Virus record (IMG/VR): IMGVR_UViG_3300023179_000031
Location: 1 to 64,000 of that record
Origin: a virus
Strand: one strand, 5' to 3'
Length of the DNA: 64,000 nt
Within the stretch, counting starts at the first letter, position 1. The number at the start of each line of letters is the position of its first letter. The notes beneath the pieces were generated by a model. That model did no database searches. It had not been told where the DNA came from and saw only the letters and a list, made by a program, of their open reading frames with translations. This document shows positions 7,141 to 13,799 of the stretch, piece by piece. The translations under genes and the position numbers were made by a program.

Positions 7141-7350
7141 ATGGCACTTACTTGGGGCGATCTGAGAAATTACATTGCTAGTCAAGATGAAGACTTTCTT
7201 GATAGCGAAGTAAGAATATATGATTTTCAGGATGGAGAAGAGTACGACGCTGGAGTAACTGAGTTGCTTTTTGGCGAAGATGAAGATGGTGAAGGGTGGG
7301 TTCCTTACCTTACTATTAATGAGGGAGAGTCTAATGGACAAGATGAGTAG
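7141..7350 (+). CDS. Acidic hypothetical protein, 69 aa
   Basis: ATG 7141 with AAAGGAG (7127-7133); upstream in-frame starts fall inside the promoter. Strongly acidic (runs such as FGEDEDGEG, ends NGQDE), with WGDLRNYIAS at the start. The pattern resembles small phage proteins with a short N-terminal helix and beta-rich acidic body, but no function is known. It overlaps the next gene. Confidence 0.72.
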   Translation: MALTWGDLRNYIASQDEDFLDSEVRIYDFQDGEEYDAGVTELLFGEDEDGEGWVPYLTINEGESNGQDE

Positions 7351-7630
7351 ATTTGATCTTGAAGAAAAATTGATGCAAAATCACAATATAGTAGAAGACC
7401 TAAAGGTACTGGCTAGCTATATCTTGGAGAATCCAGATTCGGTAGACAGGGATTTTATTTTTAATGCGTTAAATGGTCTAGCTTGTCTTCAGGAAGCCAG
7501 AAATGATGCAACTTGGCATACATTTTTGCAAACATTTGAACTTGATGGTTATCACACGTATTGGAAAACTTATACAAAAGACGAGGATTATAATGAAGAA
7601 GAAAATGAAAATCGTACTTCGACCAAGTAA
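7334..7630 (+). CDS. Hypothetical protein, 98 aa
   Basis: ATG 7334 has GAGGGAG (7321-7327) at the right distance and is preferred over the further upstream in-frame ATG 7271. It overlaps the 7141 gene by 17 bp. Helical and acidic, ending in a run of E/N/D. No family recognised. Confidence 0.65.
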   Translation: MDKMSRFDLEEKLMQNHNIVEDLKVLASYILENPDSVDRDFIFNALNGLACLQEARNDATWHTFLQTFELDGYHTYWKTYTKDEDYNEEENENRTSTK

Positions 7631-7772
7631 TAATAGTCTTCATGGTGAGGCATATGAAGTTAAAAGTATTACTAATAGCATAGAATTAGTTATTGGTGAA
7701 CTAATTGATAAAGAGTATGTTAAAGATCTTATTTCTAGCAAGAACTGGAATGTTGAGATAGTAGGTAAATAA
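7593..7772 (+). CDS. Hypothetical protein, 59 aa
   Basis: ATG 7593 with GAGGA (7583-7587) upstream; it overlaps the end of the preceding gene by 38 bp. Basic start (MKKKMKIVLRP), mixed alpha/beta body. Part of the 7141-8677 operon. No family recognised. Confidence 0.6.
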   Translation: MKKKMKIVLRPSNNSLHGEAYEVKSITNSIELVIGELIDKEYVKDLISSKNWNVEIVGK

Positions 7773-7773
7773 A

Positions 7774-8214
7774 ATGGATCAAGAACTTCAAAACAAATTA
7801 TTTGAAAAATACCCCTCTCTATTTGAGAATAAAAATAAATCTATACAGGAAAGCTGTATGGGGTGGGGAATAGAATGCAATAACGGGTGGTATGAATTGC
7901 TATCTAGTGTTTGCTGGAGAATAAGTCAGCATGAGAAAAACATAGCAGATAGGATAAGAGTTAGAAATGAAGTTGGAAAAGAGAATGACCAATCAGATCT
8001 AGATTATGTTCCTGTTAAATTCGACCAGATAAAAGAAAAGTTTGGAGGAATACGAATTTATTATACTGGTGGCGACGATTATGTTGACGGTATTATTTCT
8101 TTAGCAGATGAAATGAGCTATAAGATTTGTGAAGTTTGTGGAAATGCTGGTAAACCAAATAAAGGTGGATGGATAACAGTTTTATGTGATGAACACAGGA
8201 AACTAACACAATGA
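7774..8214 (+). CDS. Phage protein with C-terminal Cys/His zinc site, 146 aa
   Basis: The N-terminal helical part contains MGWGIECNNGWYELL; the middle has VKFDQIKEKFGGIRIYYTGG; the C-terminus has CEVCGNAG followed by LCDEH, likely one zinc site. This order occurs in a widespread family of phage and bacterial proteins of unknown function. It overlaps the next gene by 4 bp. Confidence 0.8.
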   Translation: MDQELQNKLFEKYPSLFENKNKSIQESCMGWGIECNNGWYELLSSVCWRISQHEKNIADRIRVRNEVGKENDQSDLDYVPVKFDQIKEKFGGIRIYYTGGDDYVDGIISLADEMSYKICEVCGNAGKPNKGGWITVLCDEHRKLTQ

Positions 8215-8462
8215 AAGATATAAGCTACTGGAATTATAGAGTAATGATAAATGTTACTCCAAGAGTTCATATGGATGATGCTATAACTTATGGTATTCAC
8301 GAAGTATATTATCGTGGAAACAAACCCATCAGTTGGACAGATACGCCTGTTGAAATAGTAGAAGAATCACTCAAAGATCTTAAATCTACATTGAAATATA
8401 TGCTTGAAGCTTGTAAATTGCCAGTGCTTGATGTTATAACTGGAGAAGAGGTAAAAATATGA
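8211..8462 (+). CDS. Paralogue of the 10072 gene, 83 aa
   Basis: Shares HMDDAI.Y.IHEVYY, then EI.EESL.DLK and V.D..TGE.. at the end with the 84-aa product at 10072-10326, so the two arose by duplication. The family is common in phages, function unknown. ATG overlaps the previous stop (ATGA). Confidence 0.8.
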   Translation: MKDISYWNYRVMINVTPRVHMDDAITYGIHEVYYRGNKPISWTDTPVEIVEESLKDLKSTLKYMLEACKLPVLDVITGEEVKI

Positions 8463-8677
8463 AAGCCACATTAACGTTTACATTGCCAGAAGAACAAATA
8501 GAGTTTGATACTGCTATTCAGGCAAGTGCTGCTAAAAGCATGTTGTGGGATTTTAGTCAACAGCTTAGATCTTGGCGTAAATATCATAATGACTTTAAGG
8601 ACGCAAACGATGCTCTTGATAAGATAAGAGAAGAGTTTTATAGACTCATCAACGATTACAATATCAACATTGACTAA
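8459..8677 (+). CDS. Hypothetical protein, 72 aa
   Basis: ATG overlaps the preceding stop. The sequence starts with a beta strand (ATLTFTLPEEQIEFDTAIQA) followed by helices with Trp residues (MLWDFSQQLRSWRKY), a pattern seen in small phage proteins of unknown role. Last gene before the tRNA-Leu promoter. Confidence 0.75.
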   Translation: MKATLTFTLPEEQIEFDTAIQASAAKSMLWDFSQQLRSWRKYHNDFKDANDALDKIREEFYRLINDYNINID

Positions 8678-8685
8678 AGAAACTC

Positions 8686-8714
8686 TTGACAGTGGACGAT
8701 AGATAGAGTATAAT
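8686..8714 (+). promoter_or_regulatory. Sigma70-like promoter for tRNA-Leu
   Basis: TTGACA (8686-8691), 17-bp spacer with GACGAT, consensus TATAAT (8709-8714), 12 bp before the tRNA 5' end. It probably also transcribes 8867-9862. Confidence 0.78.
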
Positions 8715-8726
8715 TGAGATATACGA

Positions 8727-8801
8727 GGCCCGGTAGCCCAATTGGCAGTAGGCACGACACTTAAAATGTCGCAAGTATCAGTTCGAATCTGATCCGGGCT
8801 A
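8727..8801 (+). tRNA. tRNA-Leu (anticodon TAA)
   Basis: Acceptor 8727-8733 pairs with 8794-8800 (first pair G-U). The anticodon stem CGACA/TGTCG encloses loop CTTAAAA with anticodon TAA at 8762-8764. The T arm is ATCAG-TTCGAAT-CTGAT. The variable region is only about 5 nt, although leucine tRNAs are normally class II with a long variable arm. No CCA is encoded. Reading UUA codons fits the AT-rich genome. Confidence 0.9.
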
Positions 8802-8866
8802 GTCTAAAAACGATAAAATAATCCGGTCAAGAAGAAATAACAGACTCAAAAACTGGAGAATAACTA

Positions 8867-8956
8867 ATGGCAGGACTTCTATTATTTATTTTATTAGGAT
8901 ATATGGTTTGTATACGAGTTTATGATTGGTGGAATGGGTATGGAGAATTATTCTAA
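8867..8956 (+). CDS. Tiny membrane protein, 29 aa
   Basis: ATG 8867 after CTGGAG (about 8853-8858); TAATG overlap with the next gene. One hydrophobic helix (about residues 3-16) followed by an aromatic tail, YDWWNGYGELF. Its translational coupling supports a real gene. Function unknown. Confidence 0.5.
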   Translation: MAGLLLFILLGYMVCIRVYDWWNGYGELF

Positions 8957-9249
8957 TGAAAACTTTCAAAAATAAGACCGTTAAAGTTCTTGATAAAACA
9001 TTCTGCGATTGCTGCGGCAAGCAGTGTACAGACGATTTCTACAATGAACATGAAAATGCCACATTAGAAGCCTCTTGGGGCTATAATAGTAGTAGCGATG
9101 GCCAAAGGTTCAATATTGAATTGTGCGAAGACTGTTTCTATCAGACAGTACAATTCTTGAAAGAAAAAAGATTTTCACACTTTCAAGCGGAATTTAATGA
9201 GGAATGGGGTCTTGGAGAAAATGATCCATTTGATGGAATACGATACTAA
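8956..9249 (+). CDS. Zinc-binding hypothetical protein, 97 aa
   Basis: ATG 8956 overlaps the previous stop; a GTG further upstream is less likely. CDCCGKQC (about residues 17-24) and CEDC (about 58-61) form a probable zinc site, with aromatic and acidic sequence around WGYNSSSDGQRFNIEL. Resembles bacterial and phage zinc-ribbon proteins of unknown function. Confidence 0.75.
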   Translation: MKTFKNKTVKVLDKTFCDCCGKQCTDDFYNEHENATLEASWGYNSSSDGQRFNIELCEDCFYQTVQFLKEKRFSHFQAEFNEEWGLGENDPFDGIRY

Positions 9250-9252
9250 ATC

Positions 9253-9654
9253 ATGATTAAACATCATTCTATAACTAAAACCGACAATGTTGAAAAGCTT
9301 TTTTCTGAAAAAGATGGAGTGAAAATAAATTATGTCTGCACAACTGAATTCAATGAGACTAAAACCGTAGCTGATATTTTTTACAGAGATACTCCTCATC
9401 CAAAATTTGGAAATAGGTATTTTGCTATATTTTTTCGTGGTGCCGATCCATATATTGCTAATGCTGACGATGTTGAAAAATTAACATTCGGCATGGTAGA
9501 AAATGACAATGGCGAATTAGAATACAGTACAAGCCGCCACGACTATAAATCTTTTAACAATGGAAATATGATTGATGGAGGGCGAGATTATATTAGATCA
9601 TCACCTAACATGAAAATTTATTTTGTTCGCAATGGAATTATGACGCATGAATAA
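9253..9654 (+). CDS. Hypothetical protein, 133 aa
   Basis: ATG 9253, no strong Shine-Dalgarno site. The protein is beta-rich with YFAIFFRG and Asp-rich loops and has no Cys cluster. It overlaps the next gene by 8 bp. No family recognised. Confidence 0.7.
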   Translation: MIKHHSITKTDNVEKLFSEKDGVKINYVCTTEFNETKTVADIFYRDTPHPKFGNRYFAIFFRGADPYIANADDVEKLTFGMVENDNGELEYSTSRHDYKSFNNGNMIDGGRDYIRSSPNMKIYFVRNGIMTHE

Positions 9655-9862
9655 CTGGAAGCAAAAACAAAAAGAAAGCATTCAAGCTGGTTATAACCGA
9701 GCCAAACAATTAGCAGAAGAAATATGGTTTGAAGGAGATCATAATGGAACTCCCAATGACTTCTACTATTTTCAATGTGGTTTTGTGGCTGGATTAAATT
9801 ACCAAAGACTGAAGTCTTTAGAAGAGTTAAACGAACTTGATCAAGAACTAGGGTTCTCTTGA
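9647..9862 (+). CDS. Hypothetical protein, 71 aa
   Basis: Short helical protein (MNNWKQKQKESIQAGYNRAKQ) with an FQCGFVAG stretch, resembling small phage proteins with a conserved FxxGFVAG-type turn. Its stop overlaps the next promoter. Function unknown. Confidence 0.7.
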   Translation: MNNWKQKQKESIQAGYNRAKQLAEEIWFEGDHNGTPNDFYYFQCGFVAGLNYQRLKSLEELNELDQELGFS

Positions 9863-9886
9863 CAAACCAAAAATTTTTGTTAAACT
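9859..9886 (+). promoter_or_regulatory. Sigma70-like promoter with very short leader
   Basis: TTGACA (9859-9864), 16-bp AT-rich spacer, TAAACT (9881-9886). The next ATG is at 9896, so the transcript would be almost leaderless. Confidence 0.6.
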
Positions 9887-9895
9887 ACACCTACC

Positions 9896-10075
9896 ATGAG
9901 TACCGATAAACAAATAAACGTAGGGAAAGAGTTGGTCACAAGACTACAAAATCTGAATAAGATGCTGGAATCTATTAGATCAGCACAGTTTGATGAGTTG
10001 GAATTGCCAGAAATAGACGAAAAGAATAAGTCTACTGTAGAACCAAAAAAGTTGCCACAAAGGAAAGAAAAATGA
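9896..10075 (+). CDS. Hypothetical coiled-coil protein, 59 aa
   Basis: ATG 9896 lies about 10 bp after a -10 box, with no Shine-Dalgarno site; it ends with ATGA overlap into 10072. Helical (ELVTRLQNLNKMLESIRSAQ) with a Lys-rich tail, probably a coiled coil. No family recognised. Confidence 0.6.
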   Translation: MSTDKQINVGKELVTRLQNLNKMLESIRSAQFDELELPEIDEKNKSTVEPKKLPQRKEK

Positions 10076-10326
10076 GTTGGAATCACAGAATAATCCGACA
10101 CATAGAACCAAGAACCCATATGGATGATGCTATTTATTATGCTATCCATGAAGTTTATTATGATGAGAATGGAAAAGTAAATGGTTGGACAGAAGAACCA
10201 ATTGAAATCATGGAAGAAAGCTTAGATGATTTAAAGATTACTATAGAGAGATTAGAAAAATGTTTGAATAGTCCAGTTATTGACTATGAAACAGGAGAGG
10301 ATATAATTAATCAAGAGCGGAATTAA
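10072..10326 (+). CDS. Paralogue of the 8211 gene, 84 aa
   Basis: Begins MSWNHRIIRHIEP and contains HMDDAIYYAIHEVYYDENG, matching the 8211 product along its length. Same phage family of unknown function. Translationally coupled to the coiled-coil gene. A structured noncoding stretch follows. Confidence 0.8.
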   Translation: MSWNHRIIRHIEPRTHMDDAIYYAIHEVYYDENGKVNGWTEEPIEIMEESLDDLKITIERLEKCLNSPVIDYETGEDIINQERN

Positions 10327-10432
10327 CTGCCACCACCGACTTGATCACCGGGAGGTAATGCCCTGTTGCTCTAATATCCGTATTGTTGAGATTTCTCACG
10401 CAGGGTATTAACCAACGATGATGGGGGCATTT
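10327..10432 (+). ncRNA. Structured noncoding RNA or leader, candidate
   Basis: GGTAATGCCCTG (10354-10365) pairs with CAGGGTATTAACC (10401-10413) with one bulge and one G-U pair. Inside are two small hairpins, AATA-TCCG-TATT (10373-10384) and TGAG-ATTT-CTCA (10387-10398). Outer bases TGCC (10328-10331) can pair with GGCA (10426-10429). It is not a tRNA and matches no riboswitch class I know. It precedes ATG 10450 and could be a leader RNA, a processing site or an independent RNA. Confidence 0.5.
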
Positions 10433-10449
10433 GCAATACAAGGAAAATT

Positions 10450-10704
10450 ATGTACAGAACACAACTAACTCAAGAAACTCAACTAGAACATCTAAAAGCC
10501 CACTATGGACTTAGTTTAAATTTTGTTGAGGTTACAGTTCCTCTTACAGAAAATGAGATGGTTGATATTTGGGGAGAATGCTGTGATGAATATGAGCATG
10601 GTTGTTCTTTATGTAGAGTATGGCATCAGTGGCAAACTAATAATTATAAAGTAACTTTAGTAGTATCAAGAGATGCTATCGTAAAGGCAGTAAAGGAAGA
10701 TTGA
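10450..10704 (+). CDS. Hypothetical protein, 84 aa
   Basis: ATG 10450 with AAGGA upstream. Contains a Cys-rich acidic centre (WGECCDEYEHGCSLC) that could hold a metal, and a C-terminal beta segment YKVTLVVSRDAIVKAV. No family recognised. Confidence 0.7.
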   Translation: MYRTQLTQETQLEHLKAHYGLSLNFVEVTVPLTENEMVDIWGECCDEYEHGCSLCRVWHQWQTNNYKVTLVVSRDAIVKAVKED

Positions 10705-10717
10705 ATGGAAGAAACTT

Positions 10718-10861
10718 ATGACTAAACAACAAATTAATGGACATATCGAAGAATTACCTGACAGTAAAATACCTTGGTTTGATAATGAATATGAAGGTGT
10801 GTACAGTGATGATCCAGAACATGGATACCCCTATGATATGGGAACTAAAGTACAAGAATGA
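10718..10861 (+). CDS. Small acidic protein, 47 aa
   Basis: ATG 10718 after GGAAGAAA; ends in ATGA overlap with the 10858 gene. Polar and acidic with many Tyr, Asp and Pro, probably disordered. Support comes from the coupling and the ribosome binding site. Function unknown. Confidence 0.5.
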   Translation: MTKQQINGHIEELPDSKIPWFDNEYEGVYSDDPEHGYPYDMGTKVQE

Positions 10862-11067
10862 AAAATAAAACAAAAGATCCACGCTTTGATATAGACACAT
10901 ATATCAATAAGCTTGAATCTACAATACAGCACCAAAAATATATAATTGAATCTTTGAAGAATGAAATAAGGACTCAAAGAAAAGAAATAGGCGCATTACG
11001 TGAAGAGCGTAGACGATATTTAGATGATGATAAACCTCCATATTTTGATTATGATTTACTAAAATGA
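10858..11067 (+). CDS. Coiled-coil protein, 69 aa
   Basis: Heptad-like helix over about residues 12-55 (YINKLESTIQHQKYIIESLK and following), then a proline-containing aromatic tail. ATGA overlaps at both ends show translational coupling. Role unknown. Confidence 0.7.
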   Translation: MKNKTKDPRFDIDTYINKLESTIQHQKYIIESLKNEIRTQRKEIGALREERRRYLDDDKPPYFDYDLLK

Positions 11068-11411
11068 TAGAAGAATATGAAAACTGGGAAGATAGTATAA
11101 GACATACATTCATAGAATTGGCAGGATATATGGAAACTAATAAAATTGCACAACCTCTTGAAGCTATTATAGATTATGCATTGGCTAATGGGGCTGATTT
11201 GTTTTTTGTAAATAATGCTAGAGACGAACTAAAGAAACTGCGTGAAGAAGTCGATAATCTTCATAATCAGCTTGACAAACCCGTTGCGTGGGCTAGAATA
11301 AACAAACGCGGAGACTTGTATGATCCTAGACTTTGTTTAAATCCATACATTAACACGCAAGAGGTAGTTCCACTTTACGCATATAGAAAAGGACACAACA
11401 ATGAAACTTGA
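11064..11411 (+). CDS. Hypothetical protein with coiled coil, 115 aa
   Basis: N-terminal helical domain, then a leucine-rich helix (ELKKLREEVDNLHNQLDKP), then PVAWARINKRGDLYDPRL..P.....EVVPLYA, a C-terminal motif found at the ends of many phage small proteins (V.W......G......P......PLY). Function unknown. It overlaps the next gene by 11 bp. Confidence 0.78.
   Translation: MIEEYENWEDSIRHTFIELAGYMETNKIAQPLEAIIDYALANGADLFFVNNARDELKKLREEVDNLHNQLDKPVAWARINKRGDLYDPRLCLNPYINTQEVVPLYAYRKGHNNET
11272..11299 (+). promoter_or_regulatory. Possible internal promoter
   Basis: TTGACA (11272-11277), 16-bp spacer, TAGAAT (11294-11299), within the 11064 coding sequence. The spacing matches the phage's own promoter set, and it could serve 11401 and the tRNA-Arg. 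It may be a coding coincidence. Confidence 0.35.
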
Positions 11412-11607
11412 AGTTTATAGTGTTGGTAGCAAGGTAAAGCTAGCAGAAGATATTGAGGGTACTATAGTTAGTGTTTGTATTCATGGCGACAATAGTGTAA
11501 CTTATGAGTGCGGATGGTGGAATGGTCGATCATATGACACTAGGTGGCTTTACCCAGATCAATTTGAGATTACTGTGGCTGAAAAGACAAAGATAGGCTT
11601 TGTTTGA
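11401..11607 (+). CDS. Small phage protein, 68 aa
   Basis: Starts MKLEVYSVGSKVKLAEDIEG, with CIHGDNSVTYECGWWNGRSY in the middle. This belongs to a common phage family, probably a small SH3-like beta barrel with conserved V.YEC.WW.G R; function unknown. Followed directly by tRNA-Arg. Confidence 0.8.
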   Translation: MKLEVYSVGSKVKLAEDIEGTIVSVCIHGDNSVTYECGWWNGRSYDTRWLYPDQFEITVAEKTKIGFV

Positions 11608-11626
11608 TTAAACAATAACAAATTAT

Positions 11627-11700
11627 GCCCCAATAGCTCAATTGCATAGAGCAGGTCACTTCTAATGACAAGGTTGCAGGTTGGAGTCCTGCTTGGGGTA
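11627..11700 (+). tRNA. tRNA-Arg (anticodon TCT)
   Basis: Acceptor GCCCCAA (11627-11633) pairs with TTGGGGT (11693-11699; first pair G-U). The anticodon loop CTTCTAA gives anticodon TCT, reading AGA. The outermost pair of the anticodon stem is a G-A mismatch. T arm is GCAGG-TTGGAGT-CCTGC. No CCA is encoded. AGA is frequent in the phage genes. Confidence 0.9.
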
Positions 11701-11759
11701 CTTTTTATTATCTACTTAGAACATCTTAATTTTAAACCAAAGAAAAAAAGAAAACACTA

Positions 11760-11942
11760 ATGAAAACTCTAGCCATTATTCTAATCATAGGACTATGTAC
11801 GGTGGCAGGATGCAAAAAACAAAAGTGTACTTGCGAATGTGTCAAGTGTGGACCAGAATGCTACAATAAATGTGAAGATAACAGATGCTATCCCGGCGTA
11901 CAGTGCTGCGATAAATGTATTTGTAGGTTTTTATCTAAGTGA
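11760..11942 (+). CDS. Cys-rich lipoprotein, 60 aa
   Basis: Lipoprotein signal: KTLAIILIIGLCTVAGC with the lipobox Cys at residue 18. The 42-residue mature part holds eleven further Cys (CxCxC, CxxC and CC motifs), dense enough for a disulfide-knotted or metal-binding fold. It would be anchored in the cell envelope. No family recognised; the Cys spacing resembles toxin-like or metallothionein-like peptides only in a general way. Confidence 0.7.
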   Translation: MKTLAIILIIGLCTVAGCKKQKCTCECVKCGPECYNKCEDNRCYPGVQCCDKCICRFLSK

Positions 11943-11947
11943 AAAAC

Positions 11948-12229
11948 ATGAAGATACGCACAACTCATACATATGAATACGATCTAGTACGAACATGTTT
12001 TGCTTGTCCAGAGCAATATGATGTATACGATAAGCGTAATAGAAAAGTTGGATACCTAAGACTCAGACATGGAGAATTTAGGGCCGATTATCCTTTTTGT
12101 GGAGGAGAAACAGTCTATGAATCACATCCAGATGGAGATGGTATATTTGAAGATTATGAAAGGATATACGAACTAACCAAAGCTATAGAAGCTATTCACG
12201 CCAAACTTGTGATAGATAATAAAATATGA
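11948..12229 (+). CDS. Hypothetical protein, 93 aa
   Basis: ATG 11948 chosen; a GTG at 11939 that overlaps the previous stop is equally possible. Contains CFACPEQYDVYD, KVGYLRLRHGEFR and GDGIFEDYERIYEL, an acidic alpha/beta protein resembling small phage proteins of unknown role. It ends with ATGA overlap. Confidence 0.68.
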   Translation: MKIRTTHTYEYDLVRTCFACPEQYDVYDKRNRKVGYLRLRHGEFRADYPFCGGETVYESHPDGDGIFEDYERIYELTKAIEAIHAKLVIDNKI

Positions 12230-12372
12230 TAGCTCAAGTTGTTAATTCTATACGTCGCCCAATATGTCCAACGTTTGTTCATGATGATCAAACAAGAATA
12301 ATAATATCATTGATTGGTATATGCCTGTTATCATATATCTTGTATAGAATACTAAATTATTTTAACTCATGA
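12226..12372 (+). CDS. Tiny membrane protein, 48 aa
   Basis: ATG 12226 overlaps the preceding stop. A polar N-terminus of about 23 residues is followed by one hydrophobic helix (IIISLIGICLLSYILYRIL). Single-pass topology is likely. Function unknown; coupling to both neighbours supports it as a gene. Confidence 0.55.
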   Translation: MIAQVVNSIRRPICPTFVHDDQTRIIISLIGICLLSYILYRILNYFNS

Positions 12373-12378
12373 GGAAAT

Positions 12379-12534
12379 ATGGATAATAAGAAACTAATAG
12401 CCACGTTGTTGATTTTTATTGCTAGTATATTAATGATTAGTCATTATAGCAATATTGGTACTTTTTTTGGAGTATTTTTACTTTTGTGGGCAAATAATAT
12501 ATCACTTGCAGAACAGCTAAAGAAAGGTAAGTAA
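12379..12534 (+). CDS. Small two-helix membrane protein, 51 aa
   Basis: ATG 12379 after GAGGA. Two hydrophobic segments (LIATLLIFIASILMI and FFGVFLLLWA) separated by a short polar turn, and a Lys-rich end. Such hairpins occur in holin-like and other phage membrane proteins, but position in the early region argues against a lysis role. Function unknown. Confidence 0.6.
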   Translation: MDNKKLIATLLIFIASILMISHYSNIGTFFGVFLLLWANNISLAEQLKKGK

Positions 12535-12536
12535 TC

Positions 12537-12794
12537 ATGTATCACATTAAGACAGTTGATGAACTTAGGCACATTGGATATAAGGTACGTGTGAGGCATT
12601 TTAGACATTTAGATAGTAATAACACTATTCTTCCACGCGGTGGAGAAACCGTAGTTACTATTACTGACGAGCATGGTCACACTGTGGAAGGAATTTCTAA
12701 GTGTTCACCAAAAGATGGATTTAATAAAAAGATTGGCGTTGCTATTGCTATTGGCAGAGCTTTGAAAAGCGAAGAGAGCTATGTAAATAGATAG
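12537..12794 (+). CDS. Hypothetical protein, 85 aa
   Basis: Starts 2 bp after the preceding stop. The sequence YKVRVRHFRHL..........GGETVVTITDEHG and GFNKKIGVAIAIGRAL resembles a small phage family with a beta-sheet and C-terminal helix; function not known. Last gene before a structured leader region. Confidence 0.75.
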   Translation: MYHIKTVDELRHIGYKVRVRHFRHLDSNNTILPRGGETVVTITDEHGHTVEGISKCSPKDGFNKKIGVAIAIGRALKSEESYVNR

Positions 12795-12816
12795 TGTCTT
12801 TTGTTTGTAGAAGACC

Positions 12817-12938
12817 TATAATATATTGGGCAGGCGTAATGCAGGCCCGTGTTTAAAGTCACTGGAGACAGTCGCCACTTTCTTTTAAATGAGGGGCGAA
12901 TGTATTCATAGGCGAAGTTTTACTTTACCCTATGGAGG
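12817..12938 (+). promoter_or_regulatory. Structured 5' leader with -10 like start
   Basis: TATAAT (12817-12822) without a good -35 is followed by three successive helices. First, GGGCAGGC-GTAAT-GCAGGCCC with a symmetric AG/AG internal loop (12828-12848). Second, AAAGT..ACTTT enclosing ACTG-GAGA-CAGT, a GNRA tetraloop (about 12854-12880). Third, CATAGG (12907-12912) with CCTATG (12929-12934), whose right arm touches the GGAGG ribosome binding site of the 12945 gene. This layout suggests translational control or a small regulatory RNA. No known riboswitch class is recognised. Confidence 0.5.
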
Positions 12939-12944
12939 TGATTT

Positions 12945-13187
12945 ATGAGTTGTTTTTTTCTTGATCGTATTGATTCAAGTAATAGGCAAGATATACAAAA
13001 TAAGTATATACATGCCATTATATCTAGCATGGATTTTATGGAGATTAGGGATGCTTTGCGTGATTATCTAACCAAAGAGAAAAATAGATATACACACAAG
13101 CACCTATATAGAGAAATCAAAAAACAAAATCCTGAAATCCTGAGAGAAATGTTTCAAGATGATTACGTAGACACTCTAACAGATTAA
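12945..13187 (+). CDS. Hypothetical protein, tandem paralogue 1, 80 aa
   Basis: ATG 12945 with TGGAGGTGA just upstream. Resembles the next gene: YIHAIISSMDFMEIRDAL..YL.KEK..Y....L..EI....PEIL aligns with the matching part of the 13197 product. An all-helical small protein; function unknown. Preceded by a structured leader. Confidence 0.75.
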   Translation: MSCFFLDRIDSSNRQDIQNKYIHAIISSMDFMEIRDALRDYLTKEKNRYTHKHLYREIKKQNPEILREMFQDDYVDTLTD

Positions 13188-13196
13188 GGTGATATC

Positions 13197-13445
13197 ATGA
13201 AAAACATTAAAGTTACAATTGAAAACAAGGCTTATATAACAAGGCGCTATGTTGATTATATAGTTTCTCATATGGATGAAATAGATATGCTAGAAAGTAT
13301 TAAAGATTACATCTATAGAGAGAAATTTAATTATCCAAATGCCACACTTGAAGTTGAGATCGGTAGACATTGCCCAGAGCTTTTACAGGATCACACAACT
13401 GAAGAGCTAGTTGGCAAAGGAGGAGAATATGCCAAGGCTATTTAA
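13197..13445 (+). CDS. Hypothetical protein, tandem paralogue 2, 82 aa
   Basis: ATG 13197 with AAGGTGA upstream, 9 bp after its paralogue. YVDYIVSHMDEIDMLESIKDY with the YREKFNY and HCPELL continuation mirrors the 12945 protein. It overlaps the next gene by 17 bp. Confidence 0.75.
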   Translation: MKNIKVTIENKAYITRRYVDYIVSHMDEIDMLESIKDYIYREKFNYPNATLEVEIGRHCPELLQDHTTEELVGKGGEYAKAI

Positions 13446-13671
13446 AAGAGTTGTCTCTTTTGCTGTAGAGGGAGAGATATACGACAATGAAACTAAACCA
13501 GAAGATATATTGAAGAACTATGAATGGAATTTTAAGGATTACAATGATGGAAAAGATAAGTGCTTTTTAGTATTTGAGCATAAAGATAGTAAGGGCAAAA
13601 TAACAAAAATGACCAAGCTATCTAAAATAAGTAAAGCCAAAAAACCAGACACTGAATACTTTATAGTTTAA
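13429..13671 (+). CDS. Hypothetical protein, 80 aa
   Basis: ATG 13429 is supported by AAAGGAGGAG (13417-13426) and preferred over upstream in-frame starts. Basic, mixed alpha/beta protein with Lys-rich C-terminus. No family recognised. Confidence 0.68.
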   Translation: MPRLFKRVVSFAVEGEIYDNETKPEDILKNYEWNFKDYNDGKDKCFLVFEHKDSKGKITKMTKLSKISKAKKPDTEYFIV

Positions 13672-13682
13672 AGAGGTGACTT

Positions 13683-13799
13683 ATGACTACTATACCTTTG
13701 ATTTATTGGATTGGTGGAGCAGTAGCACTTTTAACATTAGTGTCTTTGTTCTACTTATACTCACATAATTTCTTTTTCTGCAAGCATACTAAATTGTAA
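13683..13799 (+). CDS. Tiny membrane protein, 38 aa
   Basis: ATG 13683 after AGAGGTGA. One long hydrophobic helix (about residues 5-27) with the tail SHNFFFCKHTKL. Single-pass membrane protein of unknown role. A terminator-like hairpin follows. Confidence 0.55.
   Translation: MTTIPLIYWIGGAVALLTLVSLFYLYSHNFFFCKHTKL

Noticed and set aside
12795-12944. Ribozyme (hammerhead or similar) in the leader
   Set aside because: No CTGATGA plus GAAA core or other catalytic signature found; kept only as a structured leader.
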